Shown one piece after another: positions 1 to 10,772 of a DNA stretch of 64,000 nucleotides. The stretch lies in the NCBI GenBank assembly GCA_920105625.2, contig OV050032.1, positions 130,168,310-130,232,309 on the forward strand, in the 5' to 3' direction. The DNA is from Clusia tigrina. Taxonomy: Eukaryota > Arthropoda > Insecta > Diptera > Clusiidae. The notes under the pieces were generated by a model that saw only the letters and a program-made list of their open reading frames with translations, ran no database searches and was not told where the DNA came from. Positions within the stretch are counted from its first letter, which is position 1. Every line of letters begins with the position of its first letter. Made by a program: the position numbers and the translations under genes.

Positions 1-736
1 TAATTTCAACCACTTTTTGTAATTCCTCAGTTTAGAGGTAAATCTTCAAGTTAACGCGTGTTTTAAGATATCCACAAAGCGTCCGCAAAGAAAAATGGAA
101 ATGCGGCATCATGAATTAACATGCTGAATTAATATACTCCTCATTTATGTACAAAAAATATTTTAGGGGGTCACTTCATTTGTATTTTAAAAAGAACTGC
201 AAAACTTCTAAAAAAAGGTGATCATAAATCCAAAAACAATGCAATGTAAATAAGCCATGTTGTGGGAAGAAAATTTATTTGGGATTAAATTTAGGGTACA
301 ATTGCGAGTTGCGATGTGGAGAAATAAAATAGTATCTTAAATTTAAAAACAGTATATATATAATGTAAAAAGCAAATTTTTAAGTAAAACTTTGTTTTTA
401 ATTAAGTAAATAAGAGTTACATTCGAATTCTGTTTATGTATTATATTTATTTATTTATACCAATTATTGTAATAAAGTCAATCTTGAATACTTTTTCAAA
501 GCAGCAAAATCAAATAAGCTTTGGATAAACCTAATCACCATATCGTTTTGCTTACTTATTTATCACACCCAAATATTTGTAAAATATTTCAAAGTTTAAC
601 CTATTATAAAATCAAAAAACTATTTATCATATATTAAACGATTAATATGTTACACGTTCTGATTTGATGTGCTACTTTTTATTTATCATAATGGATTAAA
701 TGGATGGAAATAAATAATATAAATATATCAGAATGT
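1..736. other. AT-rich flank, no gene recognised
   Basis: No reading frame or repeat could be assigned to a family. The stretch is AT-rich with short runs of tta/tat. It ends where the 11-bp target duplication of the following retrotransposon begins, so it is the pre-insertion host DNA for that element. Confidence 0.5.
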
Positions 737-747
737 ATTTATCAGTC

Positions 748-1165
748 AGAGGTTGGTTGGCAACTCTGACAAAGTGAAAAACTAATCCGATAGTGATAAT
801 AAAATTTAACAAAAATCGAGGTATTTAATGAGAAAATAATAACAATTTCGCACAAGCGTGAAAGTGCAAAATTTTCTGCGTCGGAAGAGTGCCGAGTGCA
901 GTGATTCTGAAAACAACTAACTTAAAATTCTTTAATTTTTAAATAAAGTGTAAAAACAAAAACAAAATATACAAAAATAAAAACAACAAAATTATAAAGT
1001 GAGAAACAACACATAATCACAAAGTGAGACAACCGCAAAATAGCACTGCTATTATACGGTTATGTATGTACACAAATACGTTAAATTAAAAGCGGCTTAG
1101 CAAGTATCTAGTGTAGAGTTGCCAAAGTTCATTTTAAACAAAAATAAATAATAAAGAAAAAAAAA
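748..1165 (+). promoter_or_regulatory. 5' UTR of the Jockey-clade element (likely internal promoter)
   Basis: About 420 bases lie between the left target duplication and the ORF1 start. The region is A-rich with no long frame. LINEs of this clade carry a TATA-less internal promoter here; I infer the same but see no specific element that proves it. The first bases contain a short inverted pair (agaggttgg ... ccaact-like) that could fold at the 5' end of the RNA. Confidence 0.55.
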
Positions 1166-2707
1166 ATGGGTGTAGACCGTACCCCACCTAGAGGGGAAGG
1201 TCAACAACAAGAAGAGCAACAACAACAACAACAACAACAACAACAACTACAACAACAACAACAACAACAACACCGACAAAAAAAACATCAGGAACAACAA
1301 CAGCAGCATCAACAACTGCAAACACAAAAGAAACCCCTTCTTCAGAATCCGCTCCAAAATTCCTGGAGTCCTCAATGCCCCTCGCCACAATCAAGCTCGT
1401 CTTTTCCAAATAAAAACAGCTCTCAACAAACTGTCCAACAACAAATTGATCAGCTTCAACGCCAGCTTCAGCTGCTACACAAACAACAGCAACCAGTTGC
1501 CTCTCCCCAAGTCACAGTAAGTGTACCCTCCCACGACGAGGACTGGAAAACGGTTCTAAACAAGAAAAGGCAGAGAGAGAGTCCAGGTAAGACAAAGACC
1601 ACTCAAAAACAAGCGAAACTTGAAAAATACTGGCTAGGAGATCCGAAAGGAACCGAAAATCGATTTTCGTCCCTAGAAGAAGTTGAAGAATGTGACCAAA
1701 AAAGCACAGAACATAAAGAAAAAGTGTCTAAGCCCCCACCAATATTTGTTGACAGAGTTACCAATATAGCTCCTCTAATGAAACTGTTGTCTGAAGCTGC
1801 TCCAAATTCATACGAATTAAAGCTCATAAACAATGAGCAAGTTAAAATCCAGGCATTTTCTCCAGAAGCCTACAAGACAATAGTCAACCAGCTTGAGATA
1901 AAAAACACCGAATTTTTCACCTATAAGCCAAAACAAGAAAGAGGCTTCAAAGTAGTACTGAAAAATATGCACCCATCTATAGGCACAGATGAAATAACCC
2001 AAGCCCTGCAAAACCTCGGTCACTCTGTCACGAATATTTGGAACATAAAGCGAAGAAACACAAAAAAGCCTCTGCCAATGTTTATCATTGAATTTCAAAC
2101 AAACTCAAACAATAAAGAAATTTATGAAGTCAAATACCTGCTTCATACAAAAATTGTTTTTGAGCCCCCCCGACCGACTCGCGATATTCCCCAATGCGCT
2201 AACTGTCAGCAGTATGGGCATACAAAAACGTACTGTCGCAGGAAACCAATGTGCATTAAATGCGCCGGAAGCCACACGTCTTCAGATTGTGTACGTAAAA
2301 GCAGATCAGATGAAGTCAAATGCGCCTTGTGTGAAGGTAATCACCCAGCAAATTACAAAGGTTGTGTAGTCTATAAAAATCTTCAGAAAATGAAATACCC
2401 ACAATTAAGGAAATACGACAATTTACCCATGAATCCTACTCAACAACAGGAAGTTCTGGTAAATCCCAGTACATCAAAACAAACTCAAAATGTACTTTCA
2501 TACGCTCAGGCACTGAAACACTCAACACAAGCAACTAATGAAAACACAACGGCCCTACCAATTAATACTGTTCCTGCAGAAACCCAAGCTCCGAACGAAA
2601 TGCGAGAAATGATAATGCTACTCCGGCAAGTCATGCAACAAATCACAACAATGATGAACTTATTAGTGACCCTCACGACTAAGAATTGCTCATCCTCAAT
2701 CCCATAA
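1166..2707 (+). CDS. ORF1 gag-like RNA-binding protein of the Jockey-clade element
   Basis: Intact 513-residue frame. In LINEs this protein coats the element RNA as a nucleoprotein and acts as a chaperone. The N-terminus is a long glutamine tract (about residues 13-60, coded mostly by CAA repeats). A basic, low-complexity linker follows, then a central domain (about 190-340) of the kind that precedes the knuckles in Jockey ORF1 proteins. There are three zinc knuckles: C344-C347-H352-C357, C363-C366-H370-C375 and C386-C389-H393-C400. The C-terminus has a Met-rich helix. The stop lies 22 bases inside the ORF2 start, so ORF2 is probably made by reinitiation or termination-coupled translation. 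The start was chosen because it is the first ATG of the frame, preceded by an A-rich context (aaaaaaaATGG). The expanded polyQ is unusual for the family and may be slippage-prone. Confidence 0.9.
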   Translation: MGVDRTPPRGEGQQQEEQQQQQQQQQQLQQQQQQQHRQKKHQEQQQQHQQLQTQKKPLLQNPLQNSWSPQCPSPQSSSSFPNKNSSQQTVQQQIDQLQRQLQLLHKQQQPVASPQVTVSVPSHDEDWKTVLNKKRQRESPGKTKTTQKQAKLEKYWLGDPKGTENRFSSLEEVEECDQKSTEHKEKVSKPPPIFVDRVTNIAPLMKLLSEAAPNSYELKLINNEQVKIQAFSPEAYKTIVNQLEIKNTEFFTYKPKQERGFKVVLKNMHPSIGTDEITQALQNLGHSVTNIWNIKRRNTKKPLPMFIIEFQTNSNNKEIYEVKYLLHTKIVFEPPRPTRDIPQCANCQQYGHTKTYCRRKPMCIKCAGSHTSSDCVRKSRSDEVKCALCEGNHPANYKGCVVYKNLQKMKYPQLRKYDNLPMNPTQQQEVLVNPSTSKQTQNVLSYAQALKHSTQATNENTTALPINTVPAETQAPNEMREMIMLLRQVMQQITTMMNLLVTLTTKNCSSSIP

Positions 2708-5369
2708 AAATCATTCTATGGAACGCTAATGGGCTGTCAAAACATTTATTAGAAATTAAAAAATTCCTTAAAACATACGAAATAGATATACTCCTAATAT
2801 CTGAAACCCATTTCACCAACAAAAGCCATTTTCAGATTCCGAACTTTAAGTTTTATCACACCCTGCACCCAGATAATAAGGCTCATGCAGGTTCAGCAAT
2901 ATTAATACGCAATAACATAAAACACTGTGAGAGCACATCTTATCGCACAGAAGCTATACAAGCCACGAATATAATTGTTGATGACTGGAAAGGGCCAATT
3001 ACAATTTCCGCTGTCTACAGCCCACCTAAACACACAATAAAAATGGAGGAGTATGAGAAATTCTTTAAGACCCTTGGCAATAGATTCCTAGCTGGAGGAG
3101 ACTATAACGCAAAGCACAAGTACTGGGGTTCCCGTCTCACTACACCAAAAGGTCGACAGCTTATGCGGCCATTGGAAAATTAAATTTACTCCCTGTCTCT
3201 TCAAGTACACCAACATACTGGCCAACAGATGTAAGAAAAATTCCCGACTTGATTGACTTCTGTGTGACGAAAGGTATCATGCTTAGTGATCTTAAATGTA
3301 GCCCATGTTTTGAGCTGTCTTCTGACCACTCTCCAGTTCTCGTCGAGCTTAACAACAGTCTTGCCCTTCTTCCCAGTCAATGTAGCTTACATAATCACAA
3401 AACTGATTGGATTCGCTTCCGATATATGGTATCTTCCACAATTGATTTAAAACTATCACTGAAATCTGAAGAAGATATCATTGCGGCTGTTGAACACTTC
3501 AACAACTGCCTGCAACAAGCTGCGTGGGACTCCACCCCCACACTAAATGAGCGAAAATCAACGAACATCTCCAAACCTATAAAAGAAAAACTGAGAGAAA
3601 AGCGATATGCAAGAAAAAAGTGGCAACAAACTAGACATCCTGAGGACAAGAAAAAATTAAATGCGCTTACAAAAGAACTTAAAGAGATCCTTAATAACGA
3701 ACGAAACACCCAACTCCATCATTACCTCAGTAATCTCGATGCAACAGCTGCTACAGAATACTCTCTCTGGAAAGCAACTAGGAATCTAAAGAGACCCACA
3801 ATGTTCCAATCCGCTTTACGAATGGAAAATAACGAATGGGCTAAAAGTGACCTTGAAAGAGCAGTCACATTTGCCCGACACTTAAAAAAAGTATTTACTC
3901 CACAGGAAATCGAGCCCCCAGCATGTGTAACAGAAGAAGTGAAAAGTGTTCTGAGTAATACCCATCAGATGGACCTACCCATACGTAAATTTTCCAAATC
4001 TGAAGTGAAAGCAGCTATTGATAAGCTAAATATTAAGAAAGCCCCTGGGTACGACCTTATCACTGGAAAAATAGTAAAACAACTTCCAGAAGAAGGAGTG
4101 ACATATCTTACCTACTTATTTAACGCGGTACTAACATCTGGCTTTATACCTCCCCAATGGAAAGTGTCACAATTAAAAATGATTCTCAAACCCGGAAAAA
4201 GCGCTGATAAAGTTGAATCGTATCGCCCAATTAGCTTGTTACCGATTGCTTCTAAACTCATGGAAACCCTTTTCCTGAAAAGACTACTCCCAATTATAGA
4301 AGAGCGAAAGCTAATTCCAAATCATCAATTTGGTTTCAGGAAAAAACACAGCACAATCGAACAGGTTCATAGGATTGTTGAGTATATACACACTGCATTC
4401 GAACATAAACAATATTGTACAGCAGCGTTTCTTGACATCTCGCAAGCATTTGATCGCGTTTGGCACGATGGCTTGCTTTACAAAATAAAAACTACACTCC
4501 CCATTAACTACTATGTGTTAATCAAGTCTTATCTTACAAATAGATATTTTTTCGTAAAGCAAGGTGAGGAACAATCTGAGCTCCTTGAAAGCTCAGCAGG
4601 CGTACCCCAAGGAAGTGTCATGGGCCCAATACTTTATCTACTTCACACGTACGACTTACCATCAGCTGAAGGAGTCACCATAGGTACCTTTGCAGATGAC
4701 ACTGCTGTCTTAGCTGTTGACACTCTCCCACACTTAGCTTCCTCTAAAATCCAGAGTGGGCTAAACAAAATTACTGACTGGCTAAAAAAATGGAAAATCA
4801 AGTTGAACGAAACAAAATCAGTCCAGGTTACATTCACTCTCAAACGAAACACCTGCCCACCCGTTAAACTCAACGGCATAAATATACCCCAATGTAATGA
4901 GGCTAGATACCTTGGGATGCACCTCGACGGAAGATTAACTTGGAAAACACATATATTTACAAAACGAAAATCACTCGGTATAAAGCTCAGAAATCTACAC
5001 TGGCTCTTGAATCGAAACTCCAAAGTCTCAATCGATAGCAAAGTGCTCTTGTACTCAGCAATTTTAAAACCAGTTTGGACATACGGTATTCAGCTGTGGG
5101 GCACTGCGGCAACTTCCAATGTTGAAATACTTCAAAGATTCCAATCAAAGACCCTAAGAATGATTGTAAACGCGCCCTATTATGTCACAAACAACCAAAT
5201 CCATCGTGACCTCAAAGTTCCTACAGTCGCTCAAGAAATAAAAAAGCTCTCTACTTCGCACAATCTGAGACTCCTAGTCCACCCAAATCCACTGATATCG
5301 GAACTCACTTCCAACCCCTTCACTTTCATCCGACTGAAGAGAAAATCCACAACAGATCTCCTGTGCTAA
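2686..5369 (+). pseudogene. ORF2 endonuclease/reverse transcriptase of the Jockey-clade element, one frameshift
   Basis: The frame opens at 2686, overlapping ORF1, and stops at 3181-3183. The next frame picks up the same protein before 3249 and runs to 5369. The shift is explained by one missing base near 3161, just before the codons for the endonuclease tail. Endonuclease motifs visible: LWNANGLS, ISETHFT, GGDYNAKHKYWGS and, after the break, SSDHSPV. RT motifs: SYRPISLLPIASKLMETLF, FLDISQAFDRVWH, GVPQGSVMGPILY and the catalytic TFADDTAVLA, then the thumb-like YLGMHLDGRLTWKTH. No RNase H domain follows, as is usual in the Jockey clade. The product would nick target DNA and copy the RNA at the nick. 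Apart from the frameshift all key residues are present. Confidence 0.9.
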
Positions 5370-5516
5370 TAGGCAATGGCTGCACCACTGGGTGTAGTCC
5401 ATAAAAGACAGTAAATACAAAAATTAGTCTTAAGTTATTAAATATTGCTGAATGTGATTGAATGTAACAGATTGCAATAAAATATTTGGATATTAAAAAA
5501 AAAAAAAAAAAAAAAA
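5370..5516 (+). terminator. 3' UTR, polyadenylation signal and poly(A) tail of the Jockey-clade element
   Basis: The 3' UTR is short. An AATAAA signal lies at 5476-5481, followed 13 bases later by an unbroken A tract of about 22 bases. The tail directly abuts the right target duplication, showing that the RNA was cleaved, polyadenylated and reverse transcribed from its tail. Confidence 0.85.
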
Positions 5517-5526
5517 TTTATCAGTC

Positions 5527-6830
5527 TCCAATAAGCTCAATATAATGACTATAATTTTCACTACAGGGATATGGAATATTTTTACCCAAACACAATAAAT
5601 TCACATACACTATACGTGTGACCAAAAAAAATGGTTGAAACGGTAAATAAAAATGGAGGGAATTGAATGGATTTTCTTATTCTTCTTTGATATCGGTGTG
5701 AAACACGATCTTATTTGTTTGGGGCACGAACTCGCCATCGCATTTTTGAGAGTCCCTGATGTAAAGTAACTAAAAAGCAATCAGCTTACTCAAATATACC
5801 CCTTGCCGCACACATTCACTTGCATTCAATTTCCAATTGGATTTACGAAGTTATTCGTCTATACTACTCTATGGTATCGGCAATGAACATGCACTGTATT
5901 TTTAGCACTACATACATTAATTTTAAAACCTTCTCGGACCAAATAAAATATATAACAAACATAATATACATAATAACAGACCAAATATACTCTATAGAGA
6001 GTATTTGCTCAGACTAGAAGAACTCGTAAAAAATACATTCATATCGACTCTCTATTCTATATGATCTTTGATATCGTTATACGTGTGGGGCACGAACTCG
6101 CCGTCGCGTTTTTGACAGTCCCTGATGTAAAGAAAATAAAGAGCAATCATCTTACTTGCCTCACTGCTCTTTTGGCCGTAACTTTTGCTTTTGCAACATG
6201 CCCGCACTCCCCACTTAACCCTCACTTTTCTCCAAATATTACTCTCTCATTTTGAAATTGAATGAATGCCGTGGCGTAAAGCGTTATTTAACGCTAAAAA
6301 TCTTTCCAGCGGAAATGAAGACATTTCAAAATTCAAACAATAACTCTCCTACTAAATGGCAAGGTAAAGGTAATCCAGATACCTTTTCACATTTGTGTTA
6401 TTAGCTATAAAATGGCAGAATATGCATAAAAAAAAGTAACATTAATCCTATCAAAGCATTTATTGCGCACAATAGCAAATTCGTAAATAAAAGTTTCGCT
6501 TTTCAAACACATGAATAAGGAGACATATAACCTATGCGCATATGTACAAAATCGTGAATACCAGTATGATCGCCATATATTTAACCACTACAACAAAACC
6601 GAGTAAAAAAATGTGATCACCCGCTTTCGATTTAGACAAATTATATTTACTCAACTAAACATGAGACAAAAGAGACGCATTTGTTGATTTTGGAACGCAT
6701 CCAACGCAACTAACTAAACCACACATAATTTCCGATTGCTCTAATCTAACTCACCACCGTTTATATATATTCCGAAACTACAACATCCAAGGTATCTTTT
6801 TGAAAATAATTAAAACGAGTAAAGAATGCT
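5527..6830 (+). repeat. Intergenic stretch with an imperfect direct repeat
   Basis: No gene is seen. Two segments about 375 bases apart are clearly related: about 5686-5800 and 6061-6165. Both contain ggggcacgaactcgcc, then a tttttga-agtccctgatgtaaa core, then a similar agcaatca-cttact tail. They look like two decayed copies of one repeat. The rest is AT-rich and unassigned. Confidence 0.5.
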
Positions 6831-7040
6831 GAAGTCAGGTTAGACCGACTTCGAAATACTCTTTACCCTTCCTGAATAGTAACCTCTCCTGTGAAATTTA
6901 GTTTTACTCATATATCATCAATACGAGCAGAGGTAGGCTTATTTTAATTTTAGTTCCGAATGTTCATTATATGGAAAGTGGGCTTGTTCTTTCTCAGCTA
7001 ACCCCATTATTCTATAATCCACATATGTACATATTGTATT
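6830..7040 (+). repeat. Fragment of the dispersed 'gtgggc' repeat also found at 60-62.6 kb
   Basis: The words atcatcaatacgagc, gaggtaggct, ttccgaatgttcattatat and aaagtgggc-tgttctttctcagct follow the same order as in the repeat at about 62060-62160 and around 61060-61090. I infer a decayed copy of that family. No protein is encoded. Confidence 0.5.
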
Positions 7041-7221
7041 TGCTAATATTGTTTGTCATATTTTCTTCATAAGATCACAAGTTATGCCGATAGAAAAAGC
7101 ATGTAGTGCTTTTATCTATTTTATATAATTGCAATTATTACATTAAGATTTTAATAATAGAAAGAAATGCATAAAATACGAGAATATTATACTTCTGTGT
7201 TGTTTGAAGTTGAGGACTCAC

Positions 7222-7414
7222 CATTTTCAGCTAATACTTCGACAGGTGTCGTGAAGCCTTCTGTTGATTCGGTGAAAAATGTTCCAACTTTTCGACCACC
7301 AATTATAGTTTTAATAGCCTTTTCTTGCATCCCATTGCAAATAACTACACTAACGCCACGATCTAATGCCCATGTTGCTGCTTTGACTTTTGAATCCATT
7401 CCACCAGTACCGAC
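7222..7414 (-). CDS. P5CS: Internal exon of delta-1-pyrroline-5-carboxylate synthase (glutamate kinase domain)
   Basis: P5CS (animal ALDH18A1) makes the proline/ornithine precursor P5C from glutamate in mitochondria; its N-terminal half is a glutamate 5-kinase. Read on the minus strand this exon starts [20 protein letters not shown], matching the kinase segment with the conserved GTGGM(x)(S/T)K motif shared with bacterial ProB. It continues through VSVVICNG and a KVGTFFT motif to PVEVLAEN. The acceptor is a pyrimidine-rich stretch ending in AG at 7416-7415 and the donor is GTGAGT at 7221-7216. The exon is 193 bases, starting in phase 0 and ending in phase 1. It is uninterrupted and well conserved, unlike everything around it. 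No neighbouring P5CS exon is recognisable in the window, so its introns must be long and transposon-filled, or the exon is a stray duplicate. Confidence 0.82.
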
Positions 7415-7430
7415 CTATAGAAGTAAATGA

Positions 7431-8870
7431 TTATATCAAAAAATAACGCAGTCACTAAAGAGATAATAACAACCATATAGCCTTAAATATGTAGCTACAT
7501 TTTACTACATATGTTTGTTGTTTACAGGGTGTAGCAAAAACACCTCAAATTAGAGGAAACAATTTTTTTTTAAAATCATAATTATCATGATATATAAAAC
7601 ACTGGTATTGTGACGTTTCTCAAAAAAGAACTGATTTAAGATATATATTATTAACATTCTATAATAATTCAGATATATAAGAAGTCAATTATATTATAGA
7701 TAAGAAGAATAATACCTCCAATTGCATTTATAAATTATATGAAAAAAAATCCAAGAAAAATTATAATGTAAATGTCATCGTGTTAAAAGTGTTATAGCGA
7801 CATATTAATTTTGTGAGACGATGTGAATTTAAGGGTTGTATAAGATCACTGCTCTTATATAAACATTTTATGTAGATTTCTTCTTTAAACTTGAATCATG
7901 TATTTTATCAATCAACAATTATTACAAATAGATGCTCATAATTTGGTATTTAAAAAGTGCTGGAGCAGAATTTCACTTATTAGTTATATGTTATCACTTT
8001 TCAGATCATTATCAAACATCCTCCGTCCTTTTCATAATGTCATTATAATTATGAATGAAAATGATGGTGTATTTGATATTTTGCTTCTATACTGATTTGA
8101 ATTCTTTAAATAATAGTCTTACGACTGAATTTATGTAGTGTATATAATGAGCCAGATCCACCAAAACAATATCATTACTCCATTGATATTCCAATCAGTT
8201 ATTTTGCATTCTGCATGAAAATGGCATAGGATCGAAGATCAATCTCTAGGAAAGTGAAACCATGGTTGCCAGCAGGTAAAACAGTTCTTTTTCAGCCAGC
8301 TGACATCCAAAAATTCAAGCAATCTACGATATCGGTTTACAACACATCCATCTTATAATGTGAAAGGAGGGGTATTCAGTCAGAACATATTTTGTGCTGA
8401 GCATTGCTATATATGATGCTGATAGCTCATCATCCGTAAATTTAATGCCATTACTTAATGACTGACAAATATTATCTTGTAATTTTTATATCCTATACAG
8501 TCGGGAATTGAGTATATTTCATATTGATTATTTTATTTACTTACTTAAAAGCGAACAAATACTATTTATATAGACTAGTTACCAGGACTTTCAGCTCTGT
8601 ATTAAAATTTTTATTTTATTATTTTTTATTAAGATGTATGAGAAATTATAAGATTTGAATAATTTTTGTTTGTTTGTATTTTACTGTATTATAGTAAAAT
8701 TATACTAATAGTTCGATCCTGGCTCGAATAAGGAGTCAGAGAGTTTTTGTAGTATGAGTGTATTAGATGAAGCTCTACTGCACTTTCATAGAATGTGATC
8801 AATGGATACCGTTGACAAATCGAACAGCTGCAGCCATGAATTCAAATTTAATTATGCACCTGTTATGCAA
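7431..8870. other. Probable intron/intergenic DNA, nothing recognised
   Basis: About 1.4 kb upstream of the P5CS exon in its own orientation. It is AT-rich with many stops in all frames. Short open stretches (for example 7898-8095) show no motif. If the exon belongs to a live gene this is intron. Confidence 0.45.
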
Positions 8871-8876
8871 GTTTTA

Positions 8877-9056
8877 GTACTGAATGTACTTTCCTTGTCG
8901 TTTGCCGTTGTTGCTGTCAGAGCTGCCCCATCTTTCATGATCGGTGTTCGTATCTGTACCTATTATAACAGGAATCTTCTTGAATGCCGCATCCGAAACC
9001 AGATGCTTAACTGAATCCTGTGGTGGTGTGTCGCCGTAATCGTGCGCCATGTAGAC
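8877..9056 (-). pseudogene. Fragment of a LINE APE-type endonuclease
   Basis: A 60-codon stretch reads YMAHDYGDTPPQDS, then KKIPVIIGTDTNTDHERWGS and SDSNNGK. This is the endonuclease segment ahead of the RT domain in R1/LOA/Jockey-type LINEs: an S/A-YM-D beginning, the I(I/L)G-D-N core and H..WGSSD. The conserved core usually reads CDAN and here reads TDTN. Nothing else of that element is visible, because the sequence is cut by the 5' end of the next LTR element. Clade within LINEs is uncertain. Confidence 0.7.
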
Positions 9057-9059
9057 AAA

Positions 9060-9188
9060 AATAAACATTTACTTTAATAAATTACATTTAATAATAAAAT
9101 GGAGTGTTTTCTCTGAGGAAAAAGGAAGTGATCACAAATTGGCATCAACCAATAAATTTGGGTTCAGTAGAGTGTACCTTAAACTACA
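9060..9188 (+). repeat. 5' LTR of element A, 3' part only
   Basis: These bases match the last 129 bases of the 3' LTR (14992-15120), ending ...aaactaca. The upstream part is replaced by the LINE endonuclease scrap, so the LTR lost its U3. The breakpoint is near an A-rich word shared by both sides. Confidence 0.85.
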
Positions 9189-9191
9189 AAT

Positions 9192-9210
9192 TGGGGGCTC
9201 AACCGGGATT
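9192..9210 (+). promoter_or_regulatory. Primer-binding site of element A
   Basis: TGGGGGCTCAACCGGGATT starts three bases after the LTR. From memory it matches the complement of a tRNA-Pro 3' end (TGGGGGCTCGTCCGGGAT, as used by murine leukaemia virus) except at two positions. The identical site is present in element B. The tRNA assignment is an inference; the position and TGG start are seen directly. Confidence 0.7.
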
Positions 9211-9442
9211 GACGTAGACAAACGTGCCAACAAACAGTGGAAAAAATGCAACAGCGGCAAAACAATTGAGTGTGTGGGTGTTTTTTTTTTAATAAACGAA
9301 CGGAGACAAACGTTCCAAAAAAACAAAAAAAAAATAAACAGTGGAAAGATTTTGAAACAACCTAAATGGTTTTGGCTTTAAATTTTTTGGAAGAAAAAAA
9401 AAAACAGAAAGAGTAACCTGTGTGGTGCTTGTTGGAAAGGAA

Positions 9443-9690
9443 AAATTTAAATAATTTGTTGCTGTGTGCTAGCCTGAGTGGCTTAAAAACAAATATGTTT
9501 GTAAAAATTTAAATAATTTGTTGCTGTGTGATAGCCTGAGTGGCTTAAAAACAAATATTTTTGTAAAAATTTAAATAATTTGTTGCTGTGTGATAGCCTG
9601 AGTGGCTTAGAAACAAAAATTTGTACAGAAATTTAAATAATTTGTTGCTGTGTTGTAGCCTGAGTGGCTTAAAAACAAAAATATTTTGAC
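9443..9690 (+). repeat. Four tandem 62-bp repeats in the leader of element A
   Basis: The word aaatttaaataatttg recurs at 9443, 9505, 9567 and 9629, an exact 62-base period. Each unit also carries ttgctgtgtg-tagcctgagtggctta-aaacaaa. The array is present, with the same number of units, in the inverted copy B at about 34810-35055, so it belongs to the family and is not a local slippage product. It could be a promoter, insulator or RNA packaging array. Confidence 0.9.
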
Positions 9691-9920
9691 AAAATTTAGA
9701 TTTTCAAATAATTTAATTTGCTGTGTGAACAAAATAAATAACTGAAATTTGTGAGAAAAAGGGGAACAAATCCATAAAAAAAAAACTGGAACAAAAAAGA
9801 GTAAAACAAAACTTCTAGGAAATTGTAAACAGTTGAGTGCTAAAGAAGACAAAACGATCTAGAAAAAAAACTGTATAACTCTGAGAGTGAGAGAGAGTTA
9901 AAAGAAAAAAAGTAAGGAAT

Positions 9921-10105
9921 CAAACGCCTGGGTGGCAACAGAGAAAACACAATTTGAAAAATAACCGACAAAACCACAAAAACAATTCCAAGTGGTGGTT
10001 GTTAGAGAAAAAAATAAAAAAAACAAATCAAACGCCTGTGTGACAACAGAGAAAACAAAATTTGGAAAAAAAAACATTTCCAAATGGTGGTTGTTTGAGA
10101 CTGTG
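9921..10105 (+). repeat. Second repeat pair in the leader of element A
   Basis: Two related segments, at 9921 and 10027, begin caaacgcctg-gtg-caacagagaaaacaaaattt and are each followed by ccaa(g/a)tggtggttgtt. They are spaced about 107 bases. The mirror copy exists in element B (34400-34600). Confidence 0.7.
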
Positions 10106-10772
10106 TGGTTGTGTGCATAAATCAAAAAGAAACGAGAGTTGTAACGAGTTAAAAACAAAAACAACACGAAAAGTCATAAACATCAATCTGTGTGTGTGGA
10201 TATATAGCTAGAGAGAATAATAACCAGTGAATTGCCGTGAAGAGGGGAAAAGTATTTACATTTTGCTGAAACGAACATGCTTGGTTATTAAGGAGATTTG
10301 AACGTTAATTTGAAAATTGCAGCTGCTGCGTATGTATATCTAATTAGATTTTAAGTTTGAGGAGCACTGATCTATTGTGTTGTTGACAGTCATTGTACAT
10401 CAATTCAGTTCTTATCAAACATTAATTTTGATTCTAATTGGTAAACTTAAAATGAAATATAGAAAAGAATTTTCAATTGGAAAATAATTTTGTATTGCCC
10501 TGTAAATTTCAAATTGAATTATTTAATAAGAATATACTGTGTGTTGTCAAGAAAATTTAAACAAACGTAAAATTCGAATTGAAAAATAAAATTTGTATAA
10601 TTAAAATTTGGTATAATTTTGAGAAGTAAATTTTTTTGTGAAATTTAAAAAAAAAAAAATTGTCGATTAAAATTAAAGTTGGAATTTTTGATTAATATTG
10701 TATATCAATAATTAAAATATATTGTTGAAAAGTATTTTGTATCTTTGTGAAAGTTGAAATTCGCTTGTAAAA

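Larger units (their letters stand above)
748..5516 (+). mobile_element. Jockey-clade non-LTR retrotransposon, nearly complete
   Basis: The element has a 5' untranslated region, ORF1 (gag-like, three zinc knuckles), ORF2 (APE-type endonuclease plus reverse transcriptase) and a poly(A) tail. An 11-bp direct repeat, atttatcagtc, flanks it at 737-747 and 5516-5526, with the first base of the right copy shared with the poly(A). This is what target-primed reverse transcription leaves, so both ends are real and the copy is not 5'-truncated. Total length is about 4.77 kb, normal for the clade. The only clear lesion is one frameshift in ORF2 near 3161, so the insertion is probably young. Clade assignment rests on the EN and RT motifs given under ORF2. 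Confidence 0.93.

Noticed and set aside
1188..1409. Minus-strand open frame with long Val runs
   Set aside because: It is the reverse complement of the CAA repeats that encode the polyQ tract of ORF1.
8700..8740. Possible tRNA B box (gttcgatcctgg)
   Set aside because: No A box or cloverleaf could be built around it.
9443..9690. CRISPR-like spaced repeats
   Set aside because: Units are contiguous 62-bp repeats in the leader of a retrotransposon, present in both copies of the element, in a eukaryotic genome.
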